Origin: Anaerolineaceae bacterium UBA700
GTDB lineage: Bacteria; Chloroflexota; Anaerolineae; Anaerolineales; Anaerolineaceae
Length of the DNA: 21,402 bases
Reading direction: 5' to 3'
Assembly: GCA_002298885.1 (NCBI GenBank)
Contig: DBMK01000034.1
Location: 1 to 21,402 of the forward strand
The stretch's first letter is position 1. Each line of letters begins with the position of its first letter. Under the pieces are notes generated by a model that saw nothing but the letters and a program-made list of their open reading frames with translations, did not search any database and was not told where the DNA came from. A program made the translations under genes and the position numbers. Shown here one piece after another: positions 15,027-21,357 of this stretch.

Positions 15027-16289
15027 ATGGCTGCTTACGGTGTCTATTCTGAAGTTGGCAAACTGCGTAAGGTTATTGTCCATCGACCGGAACTCAGTCT
15101 GATGCGGCTGACCCCGGCAAACCACGACGAGCTACTTTTTGATGATGTCTTGTGGGTCGAACGCGCTCAATGGGAACATGATCAGTTCGTCGCCTGCATG
15201 CGCGAGCGGGGGACCGAAGTTTATACCGTTCAGGATCTGCTCCGTGAAGCGCTCGCTGCCAGCGATGAAGCCCGCCGGTTCGTCATCGAACAGGTCGCCA
15301 CCGAATACACAGTTGGCTGGGCGCTGGTGGATGAAATCCGTGCCTTCCTCTGGGGATTGGCGCCTAAAACCCTGGCCAAATACCTGATAGGCGGCTTGAC
15401 CGCCGGGGAGACGAACCTGGATTGGGGAAAATATGGGGGAATCTCGCTGCATGCGGCCGCCCTGGATGATCTGAACCGCTTCATCCTGCCGCCGCTTCCC
15501 AATACCCTGTTCACCCGCGACTCATCCTGCTGGATCTTCGATGGCGTGTCAGTTAACCCCATGTACTGGCCTGCCCGGCGCCGGGAATCCTTGAATATGT
15601 TCGTCATCTACCATTACCATCCCATGTTCCAGAACGCTGGTTTCGCCTTTTGGTATCCGAATGCTACCGATGGGGTCTTCAGTATGGAGAGCTTCAGTCG
15701 CTCCTCCCTGGAAGGGGGGGATGTGCTTCCAATCGGCAAGGGCACCGTATTGATCGGGATGTCGGAGCGTACGCAGGGCAGCATGATCGAGCAGATCGCG
15801 GATGCGCTATTTACGAAGGGCAGCGCTGAGAGAGTGATTGCCTGCGTTATGACACGGGATCGTGCCCACATGCACCTGGATACCGTGTTCACCCTGCTCG
15901 ACCGGGATAAAGTCACCATCTTCCCGAAAGTGGTCAACCAGATCCGTCCAATCAGCCTGCGACCCGGGAAAAAAGCCGGGGATTTCGACGTGCGTGTCGA
16001 AAAAGACTTGATCACGGCTGTCTCCGACGCACTTCATGTAAAGCGTCTGACCGTTATCGAAACTGGTGGCGACCAGTACCAGATGGAGCGCGAGCAGTGG
16101 GACGATGCTAACAACACCCTGGCCCTGGAGCCGGGGGTGATCATCTCGTACGAGCGCAACACACACACGATTGCCAAGATGCGCAAGGCAGGCATCGAGG
16201 TCATCCCGATTCCCGGGTTTGAGCTGGGCAAGGGGCGAGGAGGTGGGCATTGCATGACCTGTCCCCTGGTGCGCGATCCAGTTGAATAA
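15027..16289 (+). CDS. arcA: Arginine deiminase
   Basis: A 420-residue guanidino-group hydrolase of the arginine deiminase family, which converts arginine to citrulline and ammonia. Catalytic positions fit the family: D165 in LFTRD, E229 in LEGGD, H283 and D285 in HMHLD, and the nucleophile C409 in HCMTCP near the C terminus. The N terminus ([20 protein letters not shown]) is typical. The insert [13 protein letters not shown] (~126-138) and length agree with long-form ADIs. The ATG at 15027 follows GAGGAGTGAGG. A longer in-frame start at 14901 would overlap the beta-helix gene and give a Cys/Trp-rich leader, so it is rejected. Genes for ornithine carbamoyltransferase and carbamate kinase are not in the window, so the full arginine dihydrolase pathway cannot be claimed. 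Confidence 0.93.
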   Translation: MAAYGVYSEVGKLRKVIVHRPELSLMRLTPANHDELLFDDVLWVERAQWEHDQFVACMRERGTEVYTVQDLLREALAASDEARRFVIEQVATEYTVGWALVDEIRAFLWGLAPKTLAKYLIGGLTAGETNLDWGKYGGISLHAAALDDLNRFILPPLPNTLFTRDSSCWIFDGVSVNPMYWPARRRESLNMFVIYHYHPMFQNAGFAFWYPNATDGVFSMESFSRSSLEGGDVLPIGKGTVLIGMSERTQGSMIEQIADALFTKGSAERVIACVMTRDRAHMHLDTVFTLLDRDKVTIFPKVVNQIRPISLRPGKKAGDFDVRVEKDLITAVSDALHVKRLTVIETGGDQYQMEREQWDDANNTLALEPGVIISYERNTHTIAKMRKAGIEVIPIPGFELGKGRGGGHCMTCPLVRDPVE

Positions 16290-16328
16290 TCAGGCCAAAG
16301 GAGAGAAGGGTTAAGTTTTTCAGTGGAC

Positions 16329-16359
16329 AAAAAAAGACCTGCATTACAGAATGCAGGTC
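16329..16359 (-). terminator. Intrinsic terminator for the DUF1801 gene
   Basis: A 9-bp perfect stem (GACCTGCAT / ATGCAGGTC) with a 6-nt loop and, on the minus strand, a run of seven Ts right after the stem. It lies about 175 bp downstream of the DUF1801 stop and about 40 bp beyond the convergent arcA stop. On the plus strand there is no T tract, so it favours minus-strand transcripts. Confidence 0.75.
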
Positions 16360-16501
16360 GCCAATCCCCCTCATTTTTGGCTGTTATGCTCGAAATGCAG
16401 TTAGTAGGGTGCGATCGCTTTTACCTGCCCTGGCGGGCGGTGCTACACCGTCCTGGTGTCCTTCGGGAGGGTGATCACACCATTCTGAGTGCGTCGGGTT
16501 G

Positions 16502-16523
16502 GTGGGTTCAAAAACGAACCCAC
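16502..16523. repeat. Small inverted repeat just downstream of DUF1801
   Basis: GTGGGTTC and GAACCCAC with an AAAAAC loop, embedded in GTCGGGTTGG...CCACCCTAC. The composition resembles the GGTTGGGTT-type repeats at 6223 and 9852, but it is not the same sequence. It carries no T tract and no coding capacity. Confidence 0.45.
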
Positions 16524-16533
16524 CCTACGAACT

Positions 16534-17016
16534 TCAACTCACCGCTTTCTTCACGAGCGCAACGATCCTTGCCACTTCTGCGGCATTCAACTCTTTCAAA
16601 GCGTAGGCGGTCGGCCACATAGCGCCTTCGTCAAGTTTCGCTCTATCATTGAAGCCAAGTGTTGCGTACCGCGCGTTGAATTTTGACGCATTTTGGAAGA
16701 AGCAGATGACATTGCCATCCTTGTCGGCATAGGCTGGCATTCCATACCAGGTTTTTGGCGAGAGGGTTGGCGCATTAGCTTTGATGATCTCATGAAGCCG
16801 GGCTGCCATGCTGCGATCCGGTTCCGGCATGGCAGCAATCGCCGCGAGGACAGCATTCTCCCCTTCCTCCTTGTTCTTGCTCGCGCGCGCTTCCGCCTTT
16901 AGCTCTCTGGCACGCTCCTTCATCGCGGCTTTTTCCTCATTCGTGAATCCTTGGGACGCCTTATTATTCGCAGCGGTGCTCTCAGCGGTTTTTTGCGTTG
17001 CCTTATTTGTACTCAT
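16534..17016 (-). CDS. DUF1801 / YdhG-like domain protein
   Basis: A 160-residue soluble protein. Residues ~1-55 are lysine- and alanine-rich and probably disordered or a coiled coil ([20 protein letters not shown]). Residues ~62-158 form a DUF1801 domain: [20 protein letters not shown], then [30 protein letters not shown], then [16 protein letters not shown] and [19 protein letters not shown]. The family is distantly related to frataxin-like iron chaperones, but the bacterial function is open. The ATG at 17016 follows AAGGAG by 6 nt. It is divergent from the MarR gene, with about 170 bp between the starts, so it is a candidate target of that regulator. Confidence 0.85.
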   Translation of the reverse strand: MSTNKATQKTAESTAANNKASQGFTNEEKAAMKERARELKAEARASKNKEEGENAVLAAIAAMPEPDRSMAARLHEIIKANAPTLSPKTWYGMPAYADKDGNVICFFQNASKFNARYATLGFNDRAKLDEGAMWPTAYALKELNAAEVARIVALVKKAVS

Positions 17017-17122
17017 AAGAAACTCCTTATATTGAATTAGATTCGAAATCTTGCTTTTACTCGAGCCAAATCCTTGAAGAGGTAAATCCTGGTTTTGCAC
17101 CTTGCTTCGAAGGACACAACCC

Positions 17123-17174
17123 TTGCATATGCAGGAATTTAGCTATATAATAAAGATACTTCATAATAAAGATA
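17123..17174 (+). promoter_or_regulatory. MarR promoter with overlapping palindrome and direct repeat
   Basis: TTGCAT (17123-17128), a 17-bp spacer and a perfect TATAAT (17146-17151) give a good sigma-70-type promoter. The -35 box overlaps the palindrome TGCATATGCA (17124-17133), a plausible autoregulatory MarR operator. The 12-bp sequence ATAATAAAGATA occurs twice (17147-17158 and 17163-17174), 16 bp apart, covering the -10 box and the transcription start. Confidence 0.65.
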
Positions 17175-17189
17175 ATGTCAAGGGTATTT

Positions 17190-17657
17190 ATGACCAATTC
17201 CACAAAGACAGATTTGAAGAAACGAGCTCTGAATGCGGTCAGAGATTATGGCGTTCAATTGACGCTGTTCCGAAACGCCATGAACGAATGGGTGGGTCTC
17301 AACGCAACCGATATGGAATGCCTCAGGCTTTTATTCCTTAAAGGCATTTCCACACCCTCTGAACTTGCCAGGCATACTCGTCTCACTTCAGGTGCGACGA
17401 CTGCCATGCTTGATCGGCTCGAAAAAGTCGGCTTAATCGAGCGACGACCTAATCCTGATGATCGCCGCGGGACTCTCATTGTTCCTGCGAAATCGAGTGC
17501 TGAAAAAGCTGCGTCATGGTTTGAATCGGCGAGAAAAGGTCAAGATGAGTTGATTTCAAGTTACTCAGAAAAAGAACTTGAAATCATTGCGGACGTCTTT
17601 GAACGATTTACAAAACTATGGGATCAAGAACGCGAGAAATTACGAAGAGATCAGTAA
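17190..17657 (+). CDS. MarR-family transcriptional regulator
   Basis: A 155-residue winged-helix protein. The DNA-binding core is LNATDMECLRLLFLKGISTPSELARH (helices 2-3), TRLTSGATTAMLDRLEKVGLIERR (recognition helix), and the wing PNPDDRRGTLIVPA with the conserved DDRR turn. The N- and C-terminal helices supply the dimer interface. MarR proteins usually bind palindromic operators near their own promoter and release on ligand binding. The ATG at 17190 is preferred because CAAGGG lies 5 nt upstream; an in-frame ATG at 17175 overlaps that site. It faces away from the DUF1801 gene and is followed by the first repeat unit at 17715. Confidence 0.9.
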   Translation: MTNSTKTDLKKRALNAVRDYGVQLTLFRNAMNEWVGLNATDMECLRLLFLKGISTPSELARHTRLTSGATTAMLDRLEKVGLIERRPNPDDRRGTLIVPAKSSAEKAASWFESARKGQDELISSYSEKELEIIADVFERFTKLWDQEREKLRRDQ

Positions 17658-17714
17658 AATTAGATCAGGACGCACCAGTGGAAGTCGATCGCCAGCCCTT
17701 CCAATTAATAAATC

Positions 17715-17839
17715 AAAAGCGCCCTTCCTTATAAAGGAGAGCGCTTCTCAATTACTTGATTTTTTACCTCAATGAGCCAACACCGGCCTAAACTTATACC
17801 CGTAAATCCGATAACACAAAAAACCAGAATATTTTCATC
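17715..17839 (-). repeat. Repeat unit R1: terminator plus gene-3'-end copy
   Basis: In minus-strand order the unit holds: a 31-bp leader (17809-17839) shared with R2; a 24-bp core (17785-17808) with one mismatch to R2 and R3; a spacer; and an intrinsic terminator (17715-17747, GCGC-rich stem, then TTTTGATTTATT). The leader and core read KYSGFLCYRIYGYKFRP in one frame, here running on to VLAH-stop. It is the most diverged of the three copies around its linker. Confidence 0.75.
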
Positions 17840-17939
17840 ACTCTTTGAGCCTGGCGGCATCCAATGCTGCCTCTGGATGCTTGTCTGTCACCCTTAGCAG
17901 CGTCATCGCCGGACCTTCCGGGACGCCCCGGCCTTGCTC
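17838..17939 (-). pseudogene. Short unrecognised C-terminal gene remnant
   Basis: An open frame of 33 codons ends at the TGA 17838-17840 and reads EQGRGVPEGPAMTLLRVTDK followed by HPEAALDAARLKE. Its codon use and amphipathic end look like real protein, but there is no start codon or ribosome binding site in a useful place and I do not recognise the family. It lies between R1 and the nucleotidyltransferase, so it may be a leftover of an earlier cassette. Confidence 0.35.
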
Positions 17940-17992
17940 CTAACAATCTTATAGTAGATCTTCGTATCGTGAATCAACAAGAATATGTAGCC

Positions 17993-18430
17993 CTACTCCA
18001 GGTTTTCCACATCCGCCAGGTCTTGCAATCTTCCCGATGCTTTCTTATTCTTCTTCAAATTCTCAAGGTCAATAAAGTTTACTTCTACACCGTCCAACAT
18101 TACTTTGATGCGATGCGGAAAACAATCTCCAAACTCAATCCCTGAGACTCCCATCAAAATGTCGATCCGGTTTGGCGGGTAACCGAGCTGGACAACTTGG
18201 TCAGGCACTAAAAAATCATCTACGGTTAATCCCAATGAACCCATGCCAAACTGCCCCAGTGCTTTTATCAATGCCGTTGCGTTGTCAGGGTTGCATTCTA
18301 CCCAAACATCCAAATCTTTGGTGTAACGCGGGTGTCCATGCAGCGCTACTGCATACCCGCCGATCACTAGGTATCGGACTTGATTAGCGTTTAACGATTC
18401 GATAAACTCTTTGAAATCCTGGTTGAACAT
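17993..18430 (-). CDS. AbiEii/DUF6036-like nucleotidyltransferase
   Basis: A 145-residue polymerase-beta-fold nucleotidyltransferase: GG at 24-25 (YLVIGGYAVALHGHPRYTKD) followed by D39-L-D41 (KDLDVWVE), and a third aspartate, D90 (PPNRIDILMG). The C terminus (FIDLENLKKNKKASGRLQDL...) is the helical arm usual in these proteins. Relatives occur as putative toxins or antitoxins in AbiEii-type two-gene systems that modify tRNA or proteins; the role here is inferred. AAGGAT lies about 9 nt before the ATG. It overlaps the end of the small upstream gene by 47 bp in another frame, which signals a tightly linked pair. It sits inside the repeat-bounded cassette R1-R2. Confidence 0.8.
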   Translation of the reverse strand: MFNQDFKEFIESLNANQVRYLVIGGYAVALHGHPRYTKDLDVWVECNPDNATALIKALGQFGMGSLGLTVDDFLVPDQVVQLGYPPNRIDILMGVSGIEFGDCFPHRIKVMLDGVEVNFIDLENLKKNKKASGRLQDLADVENLE

Positions 18431-18596
18431 TGGCGATATCCTTCGTATGCAAATTCACCAGGCTGTGATATTCACGGCGGATTTCCTCCAGAACGTCAAT
18501 TCGCGCTTGGTAAGGTTGTCCTTGCCAATAAGAAAAATCATTTCTCATTTGCCGTAAATTTACTTTTTTAACCACCGGGACGATCAAACGATTCAT
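18384..18596 (-). CDS. Small partner protein of the nucleotidyltransferase
   Basis: A 70-residue protein, MNRLIVPVVKKVNLRQMRND at the start, then FSYWQGQPYQARIDVLEEIRREYHS, ending GFQRVYRIVKR. The pattern x-YW-x3-P-x2-R-x3-LE-x2-RR-x-Y ... QRV-x-R-V-x-R is typical of the small proteins encoded just before AbiEii-like nucleotidyltransferases, and is probably their antitoxin or DNA-binding partner. The start is uncertain: ATGs at 18602 and 18596 are both possible, neither has a clear Shine-Dalgarno site, and a longer frame to 18653 enters the R2 terminator. The gene starts about 25 bp after the R2 terminator. Confidence 0.65.
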   Translation of the reverse strand: MNRLIVPVVKKVNLRQMRNDFSYWQGQPYQARIDVLEEIRREYHSLVNLHTKDIANVQPGFQRVYRIVKR

Positions 18597-18620
18597 AATC
18601 ATATTGTAAACCAGGAAAAC

Positions 18621-18740
18621 AAAAAGCGCCCTCCCAATTAGGAGAGCGCTCATTTCTCTTCAAGATCTCGATCGTTCAAACCGCGGGTCTAAACTTATAC
18701 CCGTAAATCCGATCACACAAAAAATCAGAATATTTACATC
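18621..18740 (-). repeat. Repeat unit R2: terminator plus gene-3'-end copy
   Basis: Full-length unit. The terminator at 18621-18650 has T5GT4 on the minus strand. The linker (18661-18685) differs from R3 at 5 of about 30 positions. The 24-bp core (18686-18709) is identical to that of R3. The leader (18710-18740) is shared with R1. On the minus strand it reads KYSDFLCDRIYGYKFRPAV-stop, i.e. the last codons of a DUF35-like gene without the rest of the gene. Confidence 0.8.
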
Positions 18741-18769
18741 CTTCTATAATTCTATTAACCTGTGATATG

Positions 18770-19111
18770 TCATTTCGTTTCCAGGATACTTTCAAGTTGA
18801 GCAATCAATCCTGGTAAGTCCTGGGTAACAATCGACCAAAGGATGTCAAAATCGACATTATCATATCCATGAATCAACCGGTTTCGAAGGCCGATCATTT
18901 GAAGCCAAGGCAGATATGAGTATTTCGCTTAAACCGAGTCAGGAACGCGATTGGCCGCTTCGCCAATGATTTCTAACAACCTCGTTAATGCCAGGTTCAA
19001 CAGGCGGTCGTTGTCAAGGTCGGAGCGCATTTTTCCATGCAAAAGCTCAACAGCCTCTTTCGCGTGTAAAAGAATTTGGCGCAACGCAATTTCAGGGTCA
19101 CGCCTGCTCAT
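18770..19111 (-). pseudogene. hepT: HepT-type HEPN toxin interrupted by an in-frame TAA
   Basis: A 113-codon HEPN/DUF86 gene. Codons 1-60 read MSRRDPEIALRQILLHAKEA ... RLLEIIGEAANRVPDSV. Codon 61 (18929-18931) is TAA. The same frame continues AKYSYLPWLQMIGLRNRLIHGY and on through DNVDFDILWSIVTQDLPGLI to LESILETK-stop (18770-18772). The catalytic RX4HXY motif (R76, H81, Y83) lies after the premature stop, so the truncated product cannot be an active RNase. Replacing TAA by CAA would restore an intact 113-residue protein of normal length, which suggests a single C-to-T inactivation. It overlaps the partner mntA by 14 bp and belongs to cassette R2-R3. Confidence 0.85.
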
Positions 19112-19394
19112 ATACTTTCACCACTTCGGAAAGAGCATTTTTTAGAATGTCTGCACTCAGGAAATTTTTTGTCTGAAGATCGACTTTACGGTCCAATAAT
19201 TTTGAGAGTTCGGCTTCTATCAGAAAGAAATCCAATCCTGGTGTATACCCGTCCTCGAATTCCACCAGAACATCAATATCACTCTCCGGCCTGAAATCAT
19301 CCCGAACAACCGAACCAAAAAAAGCCAGCCGGCGAATATGATACTTCTGGCAAAATGCGCTGATCAAGTCTGGAGAAATTGGTGTTCTTTCCAT
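19098..19394 (-). CDS. mntA: MntA-type nucleotidyltransferase (antitoxin), second copy
   Basis: A 98-residue MNT protein with the core G27-S28-V-V-R (AFFGSVVRDD), D39-I-D41 (SDIDVLVEF) and a third aspartate, D72 (RKVDLQT). All catalytic residues appear intact. Its partner HepT, which it overlaps by 14 bp, is broken by a stop codon, so here the antitoxin is kept without a working toxin. It differs clearly in sequence from the MntA at 5594, so the two modules are not a recent duplication. No strong Shine-Dalgarno site was seen before the ATG at 19394. Confidence 0.88.
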   Translation of the reverse strand: MERTPISPDLISAFCQKYHIRRLAFFGSVVRDDFRPESDIDVLVEFEDGYTPGLDFFLIEAELSKLLDRKVDLQTKNFLSADILKNALSEVVKVYEQA

Positions 19395-19445
19395 AATTCG
19401 ATTGGACCTGAATTGATTGTAGCATAATGTAAATCATAAGGAAAT

Positions 19446-19536
19446 AAAAAAAGCGCCCTTCCATTCCGGAGAGCGCTTATTATTCATCAAGATATCAATA
19501 GTTCAAACTGCCGGTCTAAACTTATACCCGTAAATC
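19446..19536 (-). repeat. Repeat unit R3: native DUF35 3' end plus terminator
   Basis: Terminator 19446-19478 (GCGC-rich stem followed by T8 on the minus strand), linker 19488-19512, and the 24-bp core 19513-19536, identical to R2. Unlike R1 and R2 the core here continues directly into the intact DUF35 gene, so R3 is probably the original site. Confidence 0.8.
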
Positions 19537-19898
19537 AACATCCCCTTATCCCCCGCATCGGCGCGGATCTTGCGGGTGACCATCTCGACCGGCATGCCGA
19601 TCTGCACGGATTGTTCGCCCAGGTCGGTGAGCTGGGCAGTGACCATGGGGCCTTCTTCTAGCTTGACCAGGGCTACGGTGTAGGGCAGAGTATCTTCGAA
19701 TCCGGAAGGGGCATCGTGCATTACAGTAAAGGAATATACCTGGCCTTTGCCGCTAAAGGCGTACTCGTTCTTGGCCTCACCACCGCAGTAGGGGCACACA
19801 TCCCGCGGCGGGAAGATCTTGGCCTCGCAGTGCGGGCAAACTTCGCCCACCAGGGCGTAGCGTTGTTTTCTTAATCTCCAATGACGTGGAATTTCCAT
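19503..19898 (-). CDS. DUF35 OB-fold / zinc-ribbon acyl-CoA-associated protein
   Basis: A 131-residue protein. An N-terminal helix (MEIPRHWRLRKQRYALVGEV) is followed by a rubredoxin-like zinc ribbon (C21, C24, C35, C38: CPHCEAKIFPPRDVCPYCGG) and an OB-fold (AFSGKGQVYSFTVMHDAP ... GMPVEMVTRKIR). It ends LIYGYKFRPAV. In archaeal and bacterial systems DUF35 proteins pair with thiolases (with HMG-CoA synthase, or with aldolase-type Ltp2 in sterol degradation), bridging the active sites. The upstream thiolase-like gene fits this. AGGAGA lies 8 nt before the ATG at 19898; the in-frame ATG at 19931 has no such site. The last codons form the core of repeat unit R3. Confidence 0.88.
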   Translation of the reverse strand: MEIPRHWRLRKQRYALVGEVCPHCEAKIFPPRDVCPYCGGEAKNEYAFSGKGQVYSFTVMHDAPSGFEDTLPYTVALVKLEEGPMVTAQLTDLGEQSVQIGMPVEMVTRKIRADAGDKGMLIYGYKFRPAV

Positions 19899-20008
19899 GA
19901 ATAAGTCTCCTGCTTTCGATGAACTGTGCAAAGTCTAAGGCCGCGAGGCTATCAAATCCTATCAGAATGAGTATTTTCAATCCCTCAATAACTATCAGAA
20001 TGCGGTTT

Positions 20009-20158
20009 ACAGTTCACAGTTTACAGTTTAAAAAACTTTCCACGAATTACACGAATAAAAAACGAAAGATCACTAATTATTTTATAAATATTCGTGTTCA
20101 TTCGTTCCCATTCGCGTAATTCGCGGAAAGGTTTTAAACTGTAAACTGTATACTGTAG
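20009..20158. repeat. Large imperfect inverted repeat inside the thiolase-DUF35 operon
   Basis: The left arm (about 20009-20056) reads ACAGTTTACAGTTTAAAA, then CTTTCC, then CGAATTACACGAAT. The right arm (about 20100-20158) is its near-complement, including GTAAACTGTATACTGT. The arms are about 45-50 bp with several mismatches; the centre is AT-rich. The thiolase's last codons (VYSL-stop, 20161-20175) lie in matching TTTACAGTTTATAA sequence, so the element probably inserted at the end of the thiolase gene. It resembles a MITE or a long RNA hairpin that could separate the two genes' expression. Confidence 0.7.
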
Positions 20159-20160
20159 AC

Positions 20161-21330
20161 TTATAAACTGTAAACTTCTAATACATGCGTCACTGCCGTG
20201 GCGGCGGGGCCGCCGAGGGCCTGGACCAGGGCGCGGCGGTGGCGCTCGAGCTGACCGGCGCCGGCCTGGCCGCGCAGTTGCAGCGCCGCCTCGACGAGCT
20301 GGTACACGCCGGTGGCGCCCAACGGGTTGCCGCGCCCCTTCAGCCCGCCCAGGGTGTTGATCGGCAGTTTGCCTTTCGGGGACAGCCCGTCGTCCAGGGC
20401 CAGCTTCCAGCCCTCGCCGCGGCGGGCAAAACCGGCCGCCTCCAGGCTGAGGGCGGCATACAGCGAAAAGGCGTCGCACAGCTCGAAGAAATCCACGTCC
20501 TGGGGCATGATTCCCGCCTGGCGGCAGGCGCGCTCCACCGAGCGTCGGGCCGCCTCGAACTCGAGCGGGTCGCGCCGGTCGTGCATGGCCAGGGTGTCGA
20601 TCGCCAGGTTCGAGCCGGTCACCCGCACCAGGGCATGCCCAAGCGCCTGCGGGCTGGCGACCAGCTCCGGGCGGGTCAGGATCACCGCCGCCGCCCCGTC
20701 GTTATACGGGGCCACGTCGAACATATTGAGCGGGTCGGCCACCACGTCCGCTTTAGCATACGCCTCGCGGCTGATCGGCTTGCGGTACACGGCAAACGGG
20801 TTGTTGGCCGCGTTGGCGTGCATCAGCACTGGGAATTCGCCCAGCGCCTGGCGCGGCACACCGTACTGATATAAATACCGATGGGTCAGGATCGCCGCCT
20901 GCCCCACTGGGGTCAGGCCGTTGACCATTTCGTAGTCGTAATCCTCGGATTGGGCCACTGCCGCTTCGGGCAGCGCCCCAACCATGTCGTTGTATTTCTC
21001 GACGCCCACCACTACCGCCACGTCCACATAGCCCGAGGCCACCGCCAGGTACCCCAGGTGGAAGGCCGCCGCACCCGACGCCCCGGCCGCCTCGGCCGTG
21101 TAGGCCTCGATGCCGGTCAGCCCGGACTCATCCGCCAGCAGCGCCCCCAGGTTGGATTGGTGCGAGACCATCGGCGCCAGGTAGTTGCCGATGTACATGG
21201 CCTGCGGCTGCAAGCCAGCGGCGTCCTTGATCGCCGCCCGCACGGCCCGGCTGGCCATCCTGCGCAGCGACACGTCCCAATGCTCCCCCACCGGCACCTG
21301 CCCCACCCCCGCTATCACAACATCCGTCAT
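20161..21330 (-). CDS. Thiolase-family protein with altered catalytic residues
   Basis: A 389-residue thiolase-fold protein of the archaeal/SCP2-like group, next to a DUF35 gene. Recognisable blocks: YTAEAAGASGAAAFHLGYLA (77-96), VVVGVEKYND, ELCDAFSLYAALSLEAAGF (283-301), INTLGGLKGRGNPLGATGVY (324-343) and QLRGQAG. Against the family consensus, the nucleophile Cys (EAACASG) is Gly (G83), the His of ELHDAF is Cys (C285), and the His of the GHPxGATG motif is Asn (N335). It therefore cannot do normal thiolase chemistry without other residues taking over. The ATG at 21330 is fixed by GGAGG 6 nt upstream; an in-frame extension to 21396 runs through hairpins and is rejected. Possible roles: an Ltp2-like retro-aldolase partner of DUF35, or an inactive scaffold. 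Confidence 0.85.
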   Translation of the reverse strand: MTDVVIAGVGQVPVGEHWDVSLRRMASRAVRAAIKDAAGLQPQAMYIGNYLAPMVSHQSNLGALLADESGLTGIEAYTAEAAGASGAAAFHLGYLAVASGYVDVAVVVGVEKYNDMVGALPEAAVAQSEDYDYEMVNGLTPVGQAAILTHRYLYQYGVPRQALGEFPVLMHANAANNPFAVYRKPISREAYAKADVVADPLNMFDVAPYNDGAAAVILTRPELVASPQALGHALVRVTGSNLAIDTLAMHDRRDPLEFEAARRSVERACRQAGIMPQDVDFFELCDAFSLYAALSLEAAGFARRGEGWKLALDDGLSPKGKLPINTLGGLKGRGNPLGATGVYQLVEAALQLRGQAGAGQLERHRRALVQALGGPAATAVTHVLEVYSL

Positions 21331-21335
21331 AAGAA

Positions 21336-21354
21336 CCTCCGACTTGCTCGGAGG
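21336..21354 (-). promoter_or_regulatory. Hairpin that hides the thiolase ribosome binding site
   Basis: On the minus strand CCTCCGA and TCGGAGG form a perfect 7-bp stem with a 5-nt GCAAG loop. The 3' arm is the GGAGG Shine-Dalgarno site, 5-6 nt before the ATG at 21330. Folding would block ribosome access, as in translational switches. Confidence 0.6.
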
Positions 21355-21357
21355 GGG

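Noticed and set aside
18929..18931. Programmed readthrough or recoding at the HepT TAA codon
   Set aside because: TAA is not the selenocysteine (TGA) or pyrrolysine (TAG) codon, and no stimulatory structure was seen. A simple nonsense change is more likely.
5594..19394. Recent duplication of one MntA-HepT module
   Set aside because: The two modules share motifs but differ widely in sequence and flanks, so independent acquisition is more likely than duplication.
17785..19536. Integron with attC sites
   Set aside because: The repeated cores do not show the paired R'/R'' integron core sites or an imperfect attC hairpin, the repeats include complete terminators, and no integron integrase is present.
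20185..20874. Plus-strand frames opposite the thiolase
   Set aside because: Antisense to a clear thiolase-fold gene; no start signals and no recognisable domain.
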